The notes under the pieces: generated by a model
Told to the model about the DNA's origin: nothing
Databases searched by the model: none
Seen by the model: only the letters and a program-made list of their open reading frames with translations
NCBI RefSeq assembly: GCF_041817755.1
Contig: NZ_JBGYBX010000002.1
Coordinates: forward strand, 1-53,192
Direction: 5' to 3'
Origin: Glaesserella sp041817755
GTDB taxonomy: Bacteria > Pseudomonadota > Gammaproteobacteria > Enterobacterales > Pasteurellaceae
DNA: 53,192 bases
Part shown: positions 16,796 to 25,337 of the stretch, one piece after another
Layout of the letters: each line of letters starts with the position of its first letter
Position numbering within the stretch: the first letter of the stretch is position 1
Translations under genes and position numbers: made by a program

Positions 16796-17638
16796 ATGAA
16801 AGTCGGATTGGTATTAGAAGGCGGTGCCATGCGCGGAATATTTACCGCAGGGGTGTTGGACGTGTTTATGGATGAAAACATTCACATTGACGGCATTGTC
16901 GGCGTATCGGCAGGGGTGCTGTTTGGGGCGAATTTCCCTTCCAAACAGCGTGGGCGTGCCTTACGCTATAATCTGAAATACCTCAACGATCCCCGTTACT
17001 TAGGCTTCCGCAGTTTAATCACCACAGGCAATATCGTGAATAAGGAATTTGCGTTTTATGATGTGCCGTTTAAATTGGATATTTTTGATAACGATACCTT
17101 TAAACAATCGTCGATTGATTTTTATGCAACCTTAACCAATATTGAAACGGGTTTGGCAGAATATCATAAAATCACCGATCCTTTTGCACAAATGGAAACC
17201 TTGCGAGCCACATCCGCTATGCCTTATGTGTCAAACATTGTTGAAGTGGACGGTAAAAAATACCTTGATGGCGGTATTGCAGATAGCATTCCGCTCAAGC
17301 AGTGCCAAGCTCTCGGTTATGGCAAAATTATTGTTGTGCTGACTCGTCCCCTTGATTACCGAAAATCACCGTCCAATCCGCTATTCAGTAAATTGTTCTA
17401 CCATCAATATCCTAAATTGGTTGAAGCATTAACTTATCGTTATAAAAACTATAATGAATGTGTTGAGCAGGTCATTGAACAACACGAACAGGGCAACATT
17501 TTTGTTATCCGCCCGTCACAAACTTTACCAATTAAACGGATTGAAAAAGATCCAGCTAAAATCCAAGCGATGTACGAGTTAGGGGTTTCGGATGCCCAAA
17601 GAGAGATGGAAAACCTGAAAGCTTATCTCAGTCAGTAG
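16796..17638 (+). CDS. Patatin-like phospholipase family protein
   Basis: The 280-residue protein has all patatin landmarks: the oxyanion-hole loop EGGAMRG (8-14), the nucleophile motif GVSAG with Ser38, and the catalytic-dyad motif YLDGGIADS (Asp near 160). There is no signal peptide, so it is a cytoplasmic acyl hydrolase of the YjjU/RssA type; the lipid substrate is unknown. It stands alone, with a good AAGGAATAAAA ribosome site, followed by an inverted uptake-signal pair. Confidence 0.9.
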   Translation: MKVGLVLEGGAMRGIFTAGVLDVFMDENIHIDGIVGVSAGVLFGANFPSKQRGRALRYNLKYLNDPRYLGFRSLITTGNIVNKEFAFYDVPFKLDIFDNDTFKQSSIDFYATLTNIETGLAEYHKITDPFAQMETLRATSAMPYVSNIVEVDGKKYLDGGIADSIPLKQCQALGYGKIIVVLTRPLDYRKSPSNPLFSKLFYHQYPKLVEALTYRYKNYNECVEQVIEQHEQGNIFVIRPSQTLPIKRIEKDPAKIQAMYELGVSDAQREMENLKAYLSQ

Positions 17639-17650
17639 ATCGACTAACCA

Positions 17651-17710
17651 TACAAGCGGTCAGTTTTGTTAAATAATTTGCAAATTATTCACTAGATCTC
17701 ACCGCTTGTA
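17651..17710. repeat. Inverted uptake-signal pair with inner palindrome
   Basis: TACAAGCGGT (17651-17660) and ACCGCTTGTA (17701-17710) form 10-base arms. Inside lies a perfect 18-base palindrome, AATAATTTGCAAATTATT (17672-17689). It follows the patatin gene and could fold as a nested hairpin that ends its transcript. Confidence 0.7.
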
Positions 17711-17756
17711 TTCATTTCCCCAACATCACCCAATCTGAAAATCAATGTAAATAATT

Positions 17757-17772
17757 TGTGACTACGGTCACA
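17757..17772 (+). promoter_or_regulatory. CRP site for the tna operon
   Basis: TGTGACTACGGTCACA is a perfect match to the two half-sites TGTGA and TCACA with a 6-base spacer. It is centred about 60 bases before the predicted start of tnaC transcription, equivalent to the class I position known at the E. coli tna promoter. Confidence 0.88.
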
Positions 17773-17786
17773 TTTTAAACAAATAA

Positions 17787-17817
17787 TTTACACAAAACAA
17801 TCAAGCTTTGTTATTAT
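17787..17817 (+). promoter_or_regulatory. tna promoter
   Basis: A TTTACA -35-like element (17787-17792) and a TATTAT -10-like element (17812-17817) lie between the CRP site and tnaC. Their 19-base spacing is loose, in keeping with an activator-dependent promoter; a one- or two-base shift of the -10 gives 17-18. Confidence 0.5.
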
Positions 17818-17870
17818 TCAGTGTCCTTAATATTTATGATTATATCCATAAACCCTGTAAGGAGCTTACT

Positions 17871-17957
17871 ATGAAAGTCTCTACAATCTTACTTAGTCGG
17901 TGGTTTAATCTCGATCATAAACTCTCTTTTTTCTTTCCGTTAAATCCTCTCGCTTAA
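17871..17957 (+). CDS. tnaC: TnaC tryptophanase leader peptide
   Basis: A 28-residue frame preceded by AAGGAGC. It carries RWFNLDHK with Trp11, Asn13 and Asp15, and Pro23 exactly 12 residues after the Trp, the same W-to-P spacing as Trp12/Pro24 of E. coli TnaC. In E. coli, tryptophan stalls the ribosome at the end of tnaC and blocks Rho, allowing tnaA expression. Here five residues follow the proline instead of an immediate stop, so the stall geometry must differ. A small hairpin (17994-18011) lies between its stop and tnaA. Confidence 0.88.
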   Translation: MKVSTILLSRWFNLDHKLSFFFPLNPLA

Positions 17958-18024
17958 ATTTTTCTTTTATTTCAATTTGTTATTCATTTAAGCCACCAAA
18001 CTTATTTGGTGTAAGGATTTTATT

Positions 18025-19443
18025 ATGCAAAATTTCAAACATTTACCAGAACCTTTCCGCATTCGTGTGATAGAACCCGTAAAACGTACTACCCGTGAAT
18101 ATCGTGAACAAGCGATTTTAAAAGCAGGGATGAACCCGTTTTTATTAGATAGCGAAGATATTTTTATCGATTTGTTGACTGATAGTGGCACAGGTGCCGT
18201 CACTCAAGATATGCAAGCGGCGATGCTACGTGGTGATGAAGCTTATAGTGGTAGCCGTAGTTATCATGCATTAGCCAATGCCGTCAAAGAGATTTTCGGT
18301 TATCAATACACTATTCCAACTCACCAAGGACGTGGTGCGGAGCAAATTTATATCCCTGTTCTCATTAAAAAACGTGAACAAGAAAAAGGCTTGGATCGTT
18401 CAAAAGCAGTTGTTATTTCTAACTACTTCTTTGATACCACCCAAGGACATAGCCAAATTAATGGTTGTACCGTAAGAAATACTTATACCAAAGAAGCTTT
18501 TGATACAGGTGTTCGTAGTGATTTCAAAGGCAACTTTGATCTCGAAAAATTAGAACAAGCGATTTTAGAAGCCGATCCGAAAAACGTGCCTTATATTGTG
18601 TGCACCATCACTTGTAACTCAGCCGGCGGTCAGCCCGTTTCTATTGCGAACATGAAAGGCATGTATGAAATCGCACAAAAATACGATATTCCAGTCGTCA
18701 TGGATTCAGCCCGCTTTGCAGAAAATGCCTATTTCATTCAACAACGTGAAGAAGCCTATAAAGATTGGACAATTGAGCAAATCACCTACGAAAGCTATAA
18801 GTATGCCGATATGTTGGCGATGTCAGCGAAAAAAGATGCCATGGTGCCGATGGGCGGCTTACTCTGCTTTAAAGATGACAGCTTCTTTGATGTGTACACC
18901 GAATGCCGCACACTTTGCGTGGTACAAGAAGGTTTCCCAACCTACGGCGGCTTAGAAGGTGGAGCAATGGAGCGTTTGGCGGTCGGCTTAAAAGACGGTA
19001 TGCGTCAAGATTGGTTGGCTTATCGTATTAACCAAGTACAATATTTGGTTGATGGCTTAGAAGCGATTGGCGTGGTCTGCCAACAAGCAGGCGGACACGC
19101 AGCTTTCGTTGATGCAGGTAAACTGTTACCGCATATTCCGGCAGAGCAGTTCCCGGCCCAAGCCTTAGCCTGTGAGCTTTACAAAGTCGCTGGTATTCGT
19201 GCTGTGGAAATTGGTTCCTTCTTACTTGGACGAGATCCAAAAACCGGTAAACAGCTCCCTTGCCCGGCGGAATTGCTACGTTTAACCATTCCACGTGCAA
19301 CCTACACTCAAACACATATGGATTTTATTATTGAAGCGTTCCAAAAAGTGAAAGAAAATATTCACAATATCAAAGGATTAACCTTCAGTTATGAGCCAAA
19401 AGTGTTAAGACATTTCACTGCCTTATTAAAAGAAGTGGATTAA
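18025..19443 (+). CDS. tnaA: Tryptophanase
   Basis: The 472-residue PLP enzyme (E. coli 471) cleaves L-tryptophan to indole, pyruvate and ammonia. The PLP-lysine segment LAMSAKKDAMVPMGG is intact, and the conserved blocks GDEAYSGSRSYHAL and IPTHQGRGAEQI are present. Placement after TnaC and before an aromatic amino-acid permease rules out the related tyrosine phenol-lyase. An AGGA ribosome site lies seven bases before the ATG. Confidence 0.97.
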   Translation: MQNFKHLPEPFRIRVIEPVKRTTREYREQAILKAGMNPFLLDSEDIFIDLLTDSGTGAVTQDMQAAMLRGDEAYSGSRSYHALANAVKEIFGYQYTIPTHQGRGAEQIYIPVLIKKREQEKGLDRSKAVVISNYFFDTTQGHSQINGCTVRNTYTKEAFDTGVRSDFKGNFDLEKLEQAILEADPKNVPYIVCTITCNSAGGQPVSIANMKGMYEIAQKYDIPVVMDSARFAENAYFIQQREEAYKDWTIEQITYESYKYADMLAMSAKKDAMVPMGGLLCFKDDSFFDVYTECRTLCVVQEGFPTYGGLEGGAMERLAVGLKDGMRQDWLAYRINQVQYLVDGLEAIGVVCQQAGGHAAFVDAGKLLPHIPAEQFPAQALACELYKVAGIRAVEIGSFLLGRDPKTGKQLPCPAELLRLTIPRATYTQTHMDFIIEAFQKVKENIHNIKGLTFSYEPKVLRHFTALLKEVD

Positions 19444-19482
19444 TTTAGTCAGGGTAAATACCTAGTGCTAATCTGTTTATTT

Positions 19483-19507
19483 CCCTGCACTAACGTGCAG
19501 GGTTATT
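19483..19507 (+). terminator. Hairpin between tnaA and tnaB
   Basis: CCCTGCAC (19483-19490) and GTGCAGGG (19495-19502) form an 8-pair stem with loop TAAC followed by TTATTTT. It may partly terminate the transcript, giving less permease than tryptophanase, or stabilise the tnaA message end. Confidence 0.7.
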
Positions 19508-19555
19508 TTGACGGAAAAGCATTCGGTACCCCTACCTTATAAAAAGGAGAAAAAG

Positions 19556-20773
19556 ATGAGTAAACAACCTTCTGTCTTTGGCGGTGCGTGCATTATTGCA
19601 AGTGTCTGTGTCGGCGCCGGTATGCTTGGGTTACCAAGTGCGGGGGCTGGCGCATGGACAATGTGGACCATTCTCGTCATGTTGCTCACTATGATTATGA
19701 TGACGCTATCCGGCTGGATGCTATTGGAATCCTATAAACAATACGATATTCGTGCTTCGTTCAATACGGTAACTAAAGCGGTATTAGGCAACCAAGTTAA
19801 TATCATTAATAATCTTGCCGTTTACTTCGTTGGCGGAATTTTACTATACGCTTATATCACTTCATCTGGCTTGATCTTGCAAGATTTATTGGGGTTAGAC
19901 AGCAAAATTGCTTCGATCTTGTTCGTTTTCGTGTTCGGCGCTTTTGTATGGCATTCCACCCGTGCCGTTGACCGCATTTCCGTACTGTTAATTATCTTTA
20001 TGGTACTCAGTTTTGCCTTTAGTATTTTCGGCTTAACCAGCAATATCAGTCTTGAAACTCTGTTTGATAGTGCAAAAACTGAAACGTCCGAATATGCCAA
20101 ATACGCTATGATGATGCTCCCTGTGGCATTAACATCCTTTGGTTATCACCACTCTGTGTCATCTATGCGTGCTTATTACGGCGAAGAGAAAAAAGCCTCC
20201 CGAGCGATTTTATACGGCACATTAATTTCGCTATTCTTATATCTTGTTTGGCTATTAAGCATTTTCGGTAATTTACCACGAGATCAATTTGCCCCAATTA
20301 TCGCCAGCGACGGCAATATTGATGTCTTACTGAAAACCTTAGGTGGTGTGATTGATTCACCATCCATTAAACAGTCACTTAACGCTTTCTCTATGGCAGC
20401 GATTTTATCGTCCTTTATCGGTGTAGGATTAGGGGTGTTTGACTTCTTAGCGGATTTCTTCAAGTTTGAAAACAGTAAAGCCGGTAGAACAAAAAGCTGG
20501 TTAGTGACCTTCTTACCGCCATTAATACTGTCTGTATTATTCCCATTCGGCTTCTTAAAAGCGATTGGCTATGCAGGTGCAGTAGCGACCATTTGGACTT
20601 GTATTATCCCTGCAATTTTAGTTTACAAAGTTCGACAACAAAACCCGAACCAACAAGGCTTTATTGCGTGTGGCGGATCATTGATGGTCGGTGCATTAAT
20701 TCTGTTCGGCATCTTGGTCGCCACTTTCCACTTCTTAACCATGTTCGGCATGTTGCCGGTATTTAAGGGTTAA
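19556..20773 (+). CDS. tnaB: Low-affinity tryptophan permease TnaB
   Basis: Start at the ATG following AAAAAGGAG; an in-frame GTG or ACG-type extension upstream is not needed. The 405-residue protein has about 11 hydrophobic segments and the HAAAP-family start GGACIIASVCVGAGMLGLPS. It imports tryptophan for tryptophanase across the inner membrane. TnaB of E. coli has 415 residues. The tnaC-tnaA-tnaB order confirms the substrate better than the sequence alone, since Mtr and TyrP belong to the same family. Confidence 0.93.
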   Translation: MSKQPSVFGGACIIASVCVGAGMLGLPSAGAGAWTMWTILVMLLTMIMMTLSGWMLLESYKQYDIRASFNTVTKAVLGNQVNIINNLAVYFVGGILLYAYITSSGLILQDLLGLDSKIASILFVFVFGAFVWHSTRAVDRISVLLIIFMVLSFAFSIFGLTSNISLETLFDSAKTETSEYAKYAMMMLPVALTSFGYHHSVSSMRAYYGEEKKASRAILYGTLISLFLYLVWLLSIFGNLPRDQFAPIIASDGNIDVLLKTLGGVIDSPSIKQSLNAFSMAAILSSFIGVGLGVFDFLADFFKFENSKAGRTKSWLVTFLPPLILSVLFPFGFLKAIGYAGAVATIWTCIIPAILVYKVRQQNPNQQGFIACGGSLMVGALILFGILVATFHFLTMFGMLPVFKG

Positions 20774-20811
20774 AGCAAAAGAGATAAATTTAGCACCTTT
20801 ATCAATACTCA

Positions 20812-20839
20812 AATAGGACGTATTATGACGTCCTATTTT
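20812..20839 (+). terminator. Terminator after tnaB
   Basis: AATAGGACGT (20812-20821) and ACGTCCTATT (20828-20837) pair perfectly around a 6-base loop and lead into TT. The dmsD ATG lies only about 20 bases beyond, so this could also attenuate read-through into dmsD. Confidence 0.75.
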
Positions 20840-20855
20840 CTTCATAAGGAATGTT

Positions 20856-21458
20856 ATGCAACCTGAATTACAACAATGGATTTCCATTACCGGACGTTTG
20901 CTCGGCACATTATTTTATTTTGAACCCAATAGCGAGCAGGCACAAAAGGTATTGTCGTTTTTCAATCAAAGCGACTGGGCGGAACAGTTAGGCGTTGAGC
21001 CGTCTGCAGAAATAAATAAATTATTAGCCAGCCAAACAGATTTAGCCGAGCAACATCAGGCAATGTTTATCGGTCCAAATACCTTGATTGCACCGCCTTG
21101 GGGGTCAGTCTATCTTGATCCTGAAAGTGTCATCTTCGGTCATTCGCTACTTGAATTACGTGCATTCTTACGCCAGCATCAAATCGAATTTTCACTCAAT
21201 TTAGCTTACGACGAACCTGAAGATCATATCGGTTTAATGTTGTTACTCTCTGCCTATTTAGCCGAAAATAACCCTGAATTGCTGAATACGTTTTTAAGTC
21301 AGCACTTCTTCACTTGGTCAAAACGTTATTTACAGTTGGCTGGCAAGCAGACGGAATACCCGTTCTATCAAGGTTTGGCATTATTGACACAACAAGTGTT
21401 ACACGTGTGGCAAGAACAGTTGCTCCTGATTGTACCAAGCGTCACCATTTATCGTTAA
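20856..21458 (+). CDS. dmsD: TorD/DmsD-family Tat chaperone
   Basis: A 200-residue all-helical protein of the TorD/DmsD family (E. coli DmsD 204). The motif PPWGSVYLDPESVIFG and the later YDEPEDHIGLML are the conserved core that binds the twin-arginine signal peptide of DMSO reductase-type enzymes. It guides molybdenum-cofactor loading and export of such an enzyme. In H. influenzae this gene pair follows dmsABC; here the reductase genes are not adjacent, tnaB lying upstream instead. Confidence 0.88.
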   Translation: MQPELQQWISITGRLLGTLFYFEPNSEQAQKVLSFFNQSDWAEQLGVEPSAEINKLLASQTDLAEQHQAMFIGPNTLIAPPWGSVYLDPESVIFGHSLLELRAFLRQHQIEFSLNLAYDEPEDHIGLMLLLSAYLAENNPELLNTFLSQHFFTWSKRYLQLAGKQTEYPFYQGLALLTQQVLHVWQEQLLLIVPSVTIYR

Positions 21459-21464
21459 TTTTCT

Positions 21465-21983
21465 ATGGCAAAGGACAAACAGTATTATCAATCCTATCTG
21501 TCGATGAATACCATTTCACGCAGAGGGCTGTTCCGCGGTTTACTTGGCGGTACGCAAAAAAGTGTGAGTACGGAAATCGTTCGCCAAGTTGCCCGCCCAC
21601 CATTTGCTTGCCCTGAACATCTGTTTGTATCGATATGCAACGGCTGTGGCGATTGTGTGAGCGCTTGCCCATACGGTCTAATTCAAATCCGACAAAGCAA
21701 AGCGGTGCTTGAAATCGATTATTCCGCCTGTGATTTTTGTGGGAAATGTGCCGAAAGCTGTTCAACCAATGCGTTAAACCACGCCTTTAAAGCTGACACG
21801 GAACTACGTCCCGTTTTTAATCAACGTTGCCTTCAAAAAAATAAACAGCCTTGCAACACTTGCCGACAAGCCTGTCCGCAGCAAGCGATTTTGCCTGATT
21901 TAACTTTAGATAATGAGAAATGTAACGGTTGTGGAGAATGCAAAATTGCCTGTTTTGTGAATGGTATTGAACTAAAAATCTAA
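21465..21983 (+). CDS. napF: NapF-like ferredoxin-type protein
   Basis: The 172-residue protein has four cysteine-rich motifs for iron-sulfur clusters: CNGCGDCVSACP, CDFCGKCAESC, CNTCRQACP and CNGCGECKIAC. The N-terminus SRRGLFRGLLGG is the typical NapF start, and an ATG at 21504 would begin near it; the upstream ATG gives 13 more residues. It probably assists cofactor insertion into, or electron transfer to, a molybdoenzyme such as DMSO or periplasmic nitrate reductase. It follows dmsD by six bases. Confidence 0.87.
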   Translation: MAKDKQYYQSYLSMNTISRRGLFRGLLGGTQKSVSTEIVRQVARPPFACPEHLFVSICNGCGDCVSACPYGLIQIRQSKAVLEIDYSACDFCGKCAESCSTNALNHAFKADTELRPVFNQRCLQKNKQPCNTCRQACPQQAILPDLTLDNEKCNGCGECKIACFVNGIELKI

Positions 21984-22098
21984 AAATACAAGCGGTCAGT
22001 TTCAACCGATTTTTGGTATTTTTATAAAAATGGGTTAAAGCCTTATAGGGTCGGCATTATGTAGCAGTTGCACAAAGATTTCATCCGTTTGATGAGTT

Positions 22099-22137
22099 AA
22101 GATCCTGATAAATCATTCCGCTTTATCAGGATCTTTT
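22099..22137 (+). terminator. Strong terminator after dmsD-napF
   Basis: AAGATCCTGATAAA (22099-22112) and TTTATCAGGATCTT (22122-22135) form a perfect 14-pair stem with a 9-base loop and T-run. A 14-codon frame, MRKAKEKRRAICYD, begins at 22139; it has a nearby in-frame stop and is not supported as a gene. Confidence 0.88.
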
Positions 22138-22219
22138 TATGCGTAAAGCAAAAGAAAAACGCAGAGCCATTTGTTACGACTAGCTAAGCGATGAGATAAA
22201 AGCCCTTAATCACAAAAAC

Positions 22220-22242
22220 GGGGCGGGGTTTATCCCCGCCCC
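22220..22242 (-). terminator. GC-rich terminator of the autotransporter gene
   Basis: GGGGCGGGG (22220-22228) and CCCCGCCCC (22234-22242) form a 9-pair all-GC stem; on the reverse strand it is followed by GTTTTTG. It lies five bases after the autotransporter stop codon. Confidence 0.88.
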
Positions 22243-22247
22243 TGAGA

Positions 22248-25010
22248 TTAAAACTTTATGCCTAAATTCAAGCTCACACCTTGTTGGCGTCCGCCGAAGC
22301 CTTGTACGGCGGCATTGAAAGTTTTGCCGCCTTGTTGGTAGTTCACACCCACTTCGCCAATGGTTGTGCCACCTTTCATAGTTGGGGTTGGTAAGCCGTT
22401 GCCTTGGTAGTGCGCACGCACGTTGCCGTTTAATTCACGTTCGTAAGCCACACCGAAATGCATGCCCCAGTTGTCTAGATTGTGGTTATATTGCGCCCCA
22501 ATACGCGCACGTTTTGAATGCACGGAAGAGAAATCATAGGTTTCGCCCGTGCTGAGCTGTGCGCTGTCACTTGAGGTGTACGAATCGAAGTATTTCACAT
22601 AAGTATCAAGCGAGTTTTGGTTGCCTAACTGCCATACTTTACCTAAACCAACATGACCTGCTACATAGGTTGAACGGCTGGTATAGCGTACATAGTTGCC
22701 GTAAACGTGGTTGAAATCGTAGCTGTAATATTTACTTGAAACACGTCCTGCACGGAGGCTGCCTTGCACATAGAAACCGTTGCTCCAGAGGTAGTTGCTG
22801 AACGCATTGGCGCCGAGATACCACGCACTGCCTTTACCTTCTGTGCCATCGTCTAAGTGTGCGGTGTAGCGAGAATAGCCATACTCTGCCGCCACGCCAT
22901 ATAACCAATTCCCTGAACTGTACGCTTGATTCCACGCACGACCGAGGTCAATGGCTGCACCTTTTAAGCTAACATAACTTCCCGTTGTCACATCTCGATT
23001 AACACCGCTGACTTGACCAAAGGTTTGAGCGTCGTTACCTGCGCCCGCTAAATTGGTGCTTTGGTAAAGCGAATTCAAGCCATCAGCCAGATAGGTTGCT
23101 CCGCTATTTACCAACGCTGAACCCACTAAACGCCCTTGCATAAGCGATTTGGTTTGTGGGTTTACCGTCGTGGTTGCGGTAGTTGAACTCGAATTTGCGT
23201 TATTCGTTGATGTGTTTGTATTAACAACGGCATTCGATGTGGTATTCGTATTTACCACAACAGTGGTATTACTGTTGGTTGTCGTATTTGTCGTTGTGTT
23301 GTTTGTAACCGTTGAGCTATTCGAACTGGTTTGCTTGCTGCTTCGGTTAAAGGTTAAATCTAAACTTTTCGATTGTGCATCAAGCGCAACCGTCGCCAAA
23401 TTATGTACTAACGTTACACCTTGATAAACATTACCCTTACCGCTCCATTGCAAGGCATTTTCATAATTCGTTTGAATTAAATGCACTACATTGCCGGCTT
23501 GTAAATCTGCATTACCCGGCACGTAAGCATTCATTGTCGTGTTGCCTAAATCTAAATACATCGTCGATAATTTCAATGCAGTATCATTATTGCGCACGTT
23601 TTCAGGCAAGTAGAAATTGATCGTTTCAAAATTCAGCACTTCTTTTGCTGAAAGTTTATTCATCTCAATACCTTCGTTTGCCGTACCTAAATTCAACGTA
23701 TTGCCTTTTACGTTGCTTGAAGTACCGCCTACAATGTTGTTTTGTACCGTACCAGCGAAAAGTGTCACAGTATTGTTGATGGTTTCATTTTGCGCCACAC
23801 CACCGGCAACACCACTTACGTTAAAGCCTTTGTGGATTAAAACAGAATTGTTGTTCGCTTTCGTTAGCGCATTACCACCAACAACCAATTCATTTACCGT
23901 AGCATTTTCGCCAATAATCACGCTGTTATTGTGAGAATTACCTTCACCGGCAATCGCTGAATAAGCATCGCCGCCAAACACGCGATCAGCCTTTAAATTG
24001 TGACCAATCGATACTGTCGAATTTGTTACCGAACCTGAAGCGGTACGTGCACCGTAAACTTGGCTGGTTTTTGCATCGTTACCAATCATTACCGAGTTGT
24101 TTGCTACTGTACTGTTTGCGCTACCTTCAGCCGCTGAAACAAAAATCGTATTACTATAATTACCAATAATCACACGGTTGTCTTTTGACGTACCAATAGA
24201 CGCAAAACCATCTGAGGCAGAGTTACCACCAATAATCGTTGATACAGCAACATTATCGCCAATATTAACCACATTTGAATTGGCTTCTGTTTCTAAAAAG
24301 TCGGCTTCAATTGAAACTGTACCGCCAGTAATTCCTGCGCCATTAGTGATACTAACTTCAGGACCTATTTTTACACCATTGCCAATATAAACTTCATTAA
24401 AAGAAGCGCTTTTACCACCGTTACCACCCCACACAGACCCGGTGATTGTTGAAGCATCGCCAATATGCACACTATTGCTATCCGCCGTTACATTATTTTT
24501 TACTGCTGTATTTGTGTCGCCTGCACTACCGCCGTTTACATAGCCTTCTACGGTAACATTCGAGCCAATACGTACTGCATTAAAATCGGAGGTTGATTTG
24601 ATTGAGCTACCGCCCCAAACAGAGCCTCCTTCACCCCTCCCGTTTTTCCCGATAATAACATTATTCCCAATAACCACTTGGTTGTGATTGGTTTCTTTAT
24701 CTTCAGAGTTACCGCCCGTCACATAACCCTTTACATAAGAACCATGAGAAATAGTGACATTATTATTACTTGCTTCTCCTTTTGTTGAGAAACCGCCATA
24801 AATACTGCCATCAAGTTGCTGATTAAGCGACGTTGAAGCCGAGCAACCATTCGCATTATCTGAGCTGTAAAATGATACTTCGCAACCATAAACCGTTGCC
24901 GCCTGAACTTGACCCGAGAGCACGCCTGAAACCAAGCACGCCAAAGCGGTTAATGAAGTGTTGAGCGCAAGGCGGGAGCCTGCCATTTTTTTATTGTGCG
25001 TGTTACGCAT
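22248..25010 (-). CDS. Classical (type Va) autotransporter adhesin
   Basis: The 920-residue protein has a long signal peptide (about 1-37, ending GQVQA), a passenger of repeated N-x-V-x-IG....V....GG units likely forming a beta-helix (about 40-480), a Ser/Thr/Asn linker (about 560-625), and a C-terminal 12-strand barrel (about 640-920) ending in Phe. About two dozen N-X-S/T sequons occur, nine of them in the 65-residue linker, making it a plausible target of the NGT encoded 11 kb away. No catalytic motif was seen, so adhesion is the likeliest role. It starts after a TTAAGGAG ribosome site. Confidence 0.9.
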   Translation of the reverse strand: MRNTHNKKMAGSRLALNTSLTALACLVSGVLSGQVQAATVYGCEVSFYSSDNANGCSASTSLNQQLDGSIYGGFSTKGEASNNNVTISHGSYVKGYVTGGNSEDKETNHNQVVIGNNVIIGKNGRGEGGSVWGGSSIKSTSDFNAVRIGSNVTVEGYVNGGSAGDTNTAVKNNVTADSNSVHIGDASTITGSVWGGNGGKSASFNEVYIGNGVKIGPEVSITNGAGITGGTVSIEADFLETEANSNVVNIGDNVAVSTIIGGNSASDGFASIGTSKDNRVIIGNYSNTIFVSAAEGSANSTVANNSVMIGNDAKTSQVYGARTASGSVTNSTVSIGHNLKADRVFGGDAYSAIAGEGNSHNNSVIIGENATVNELVVGGNALTKANNNSVLIHKGFNVSGVAGGVAQNETINNTVTLFAGTVQNNIVGGTSSNVKGNTLNLGTANEGIEMNKLSAKEVLNFETINFYLPENVRNNDTALKLSTMYLDLGNTTMNAYVPGNADLQAGNVVHLIQTNYENALQWSGKGNVYQGVTLVHNLATVALDAQSKSLDLTFNRSSKQTSSNSSTVTNNTTTNTTTNSNTTVVVNTNTTSNAVVNTNTSTNNANSSSTTATTTVNPQTKSLMQGRLVGSALVNSGATYLADGLNSLYQSTNLAGAGNDAQTFGQVSGVNRDVTTGSYVSLKGAAIDLGRAWNQAYSSGNWLYGVAAEYGYSRYTAHLDDGTEGKGSAWYLGANAFSNYLWSNGFYVQGSLRAGRVSSKYYSYDFNHVYGNYVRYTSRSTYVAGHVGLGKVWQLGNQNSLDTYVKYFDSYTSSDSAQLSTGETYDFSSVHSKRARIGAQYNHNLDNWGMHFGVAYERELNGNVRAHYQGNGLPTPTMKGGTTIGEVGVNYQQGGKTFNAAVQGFGGRQQGVSLNLGIKF

Positions 25011-25337
25011 ATTTTACTCCTTAAAGCGTGAATCATAAAAATTAAATCTATACACATATTTATATTCATAATCTTAGGCATATAACGTAAATATACGCAG
25101 ATTGTGCAAAAAAAAGAATAAAAGCGCAACAGAAAATAACCGATTATTTTAATAAACTATTCTAAATTATTAGGATTTTTTATAAGTAAAGCGCTTGGGT
25201 CAATTTTAAATTACCTCCAATTCACTTCACTAAAAATAACTATAAACAGAAACAAAAAGCCGATAAACAAGGACGAAATTTTGTCTACTATGCCAAAAAT
25301 TGGCAAATTTCGGTGCCAAACAGACCGCTTGTAAGGT
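25011..25337. other. AT-rich intergenic region with repeat motif and uptake signal
   Basis: No gene is seen in these 327 bases. They hold the presumed autotransporter promoter (no convincing -35/-10 pair could be chosen), the 19-base dispersed motif at 25277-25295, and an uptake signal ACCGCTTGT just before the stop of the barrel protein gene. Confidence 0.6.
25277..25295 (+). repeat. Copy A of a dispersed 19-base intergenic motif
   Basis: AATTTTGTCTACTATGCCA occurs here and again exactly at 53025-53043, with one mismatch on the opposite strand at 43191-43209. It lies between the barrel protein gene and the autotransporter gene. No function was recognised. Confidence 0.8.

Noticed and set aside
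23149..23934. Three hydrophobic frames antisense to the autotransporter
   Set aside because: They are mirror images of Asn/Thr/Val-rich repeats in the real gene and have no ribosome sites; the Val/Phe-rich composition is a strand artefact.
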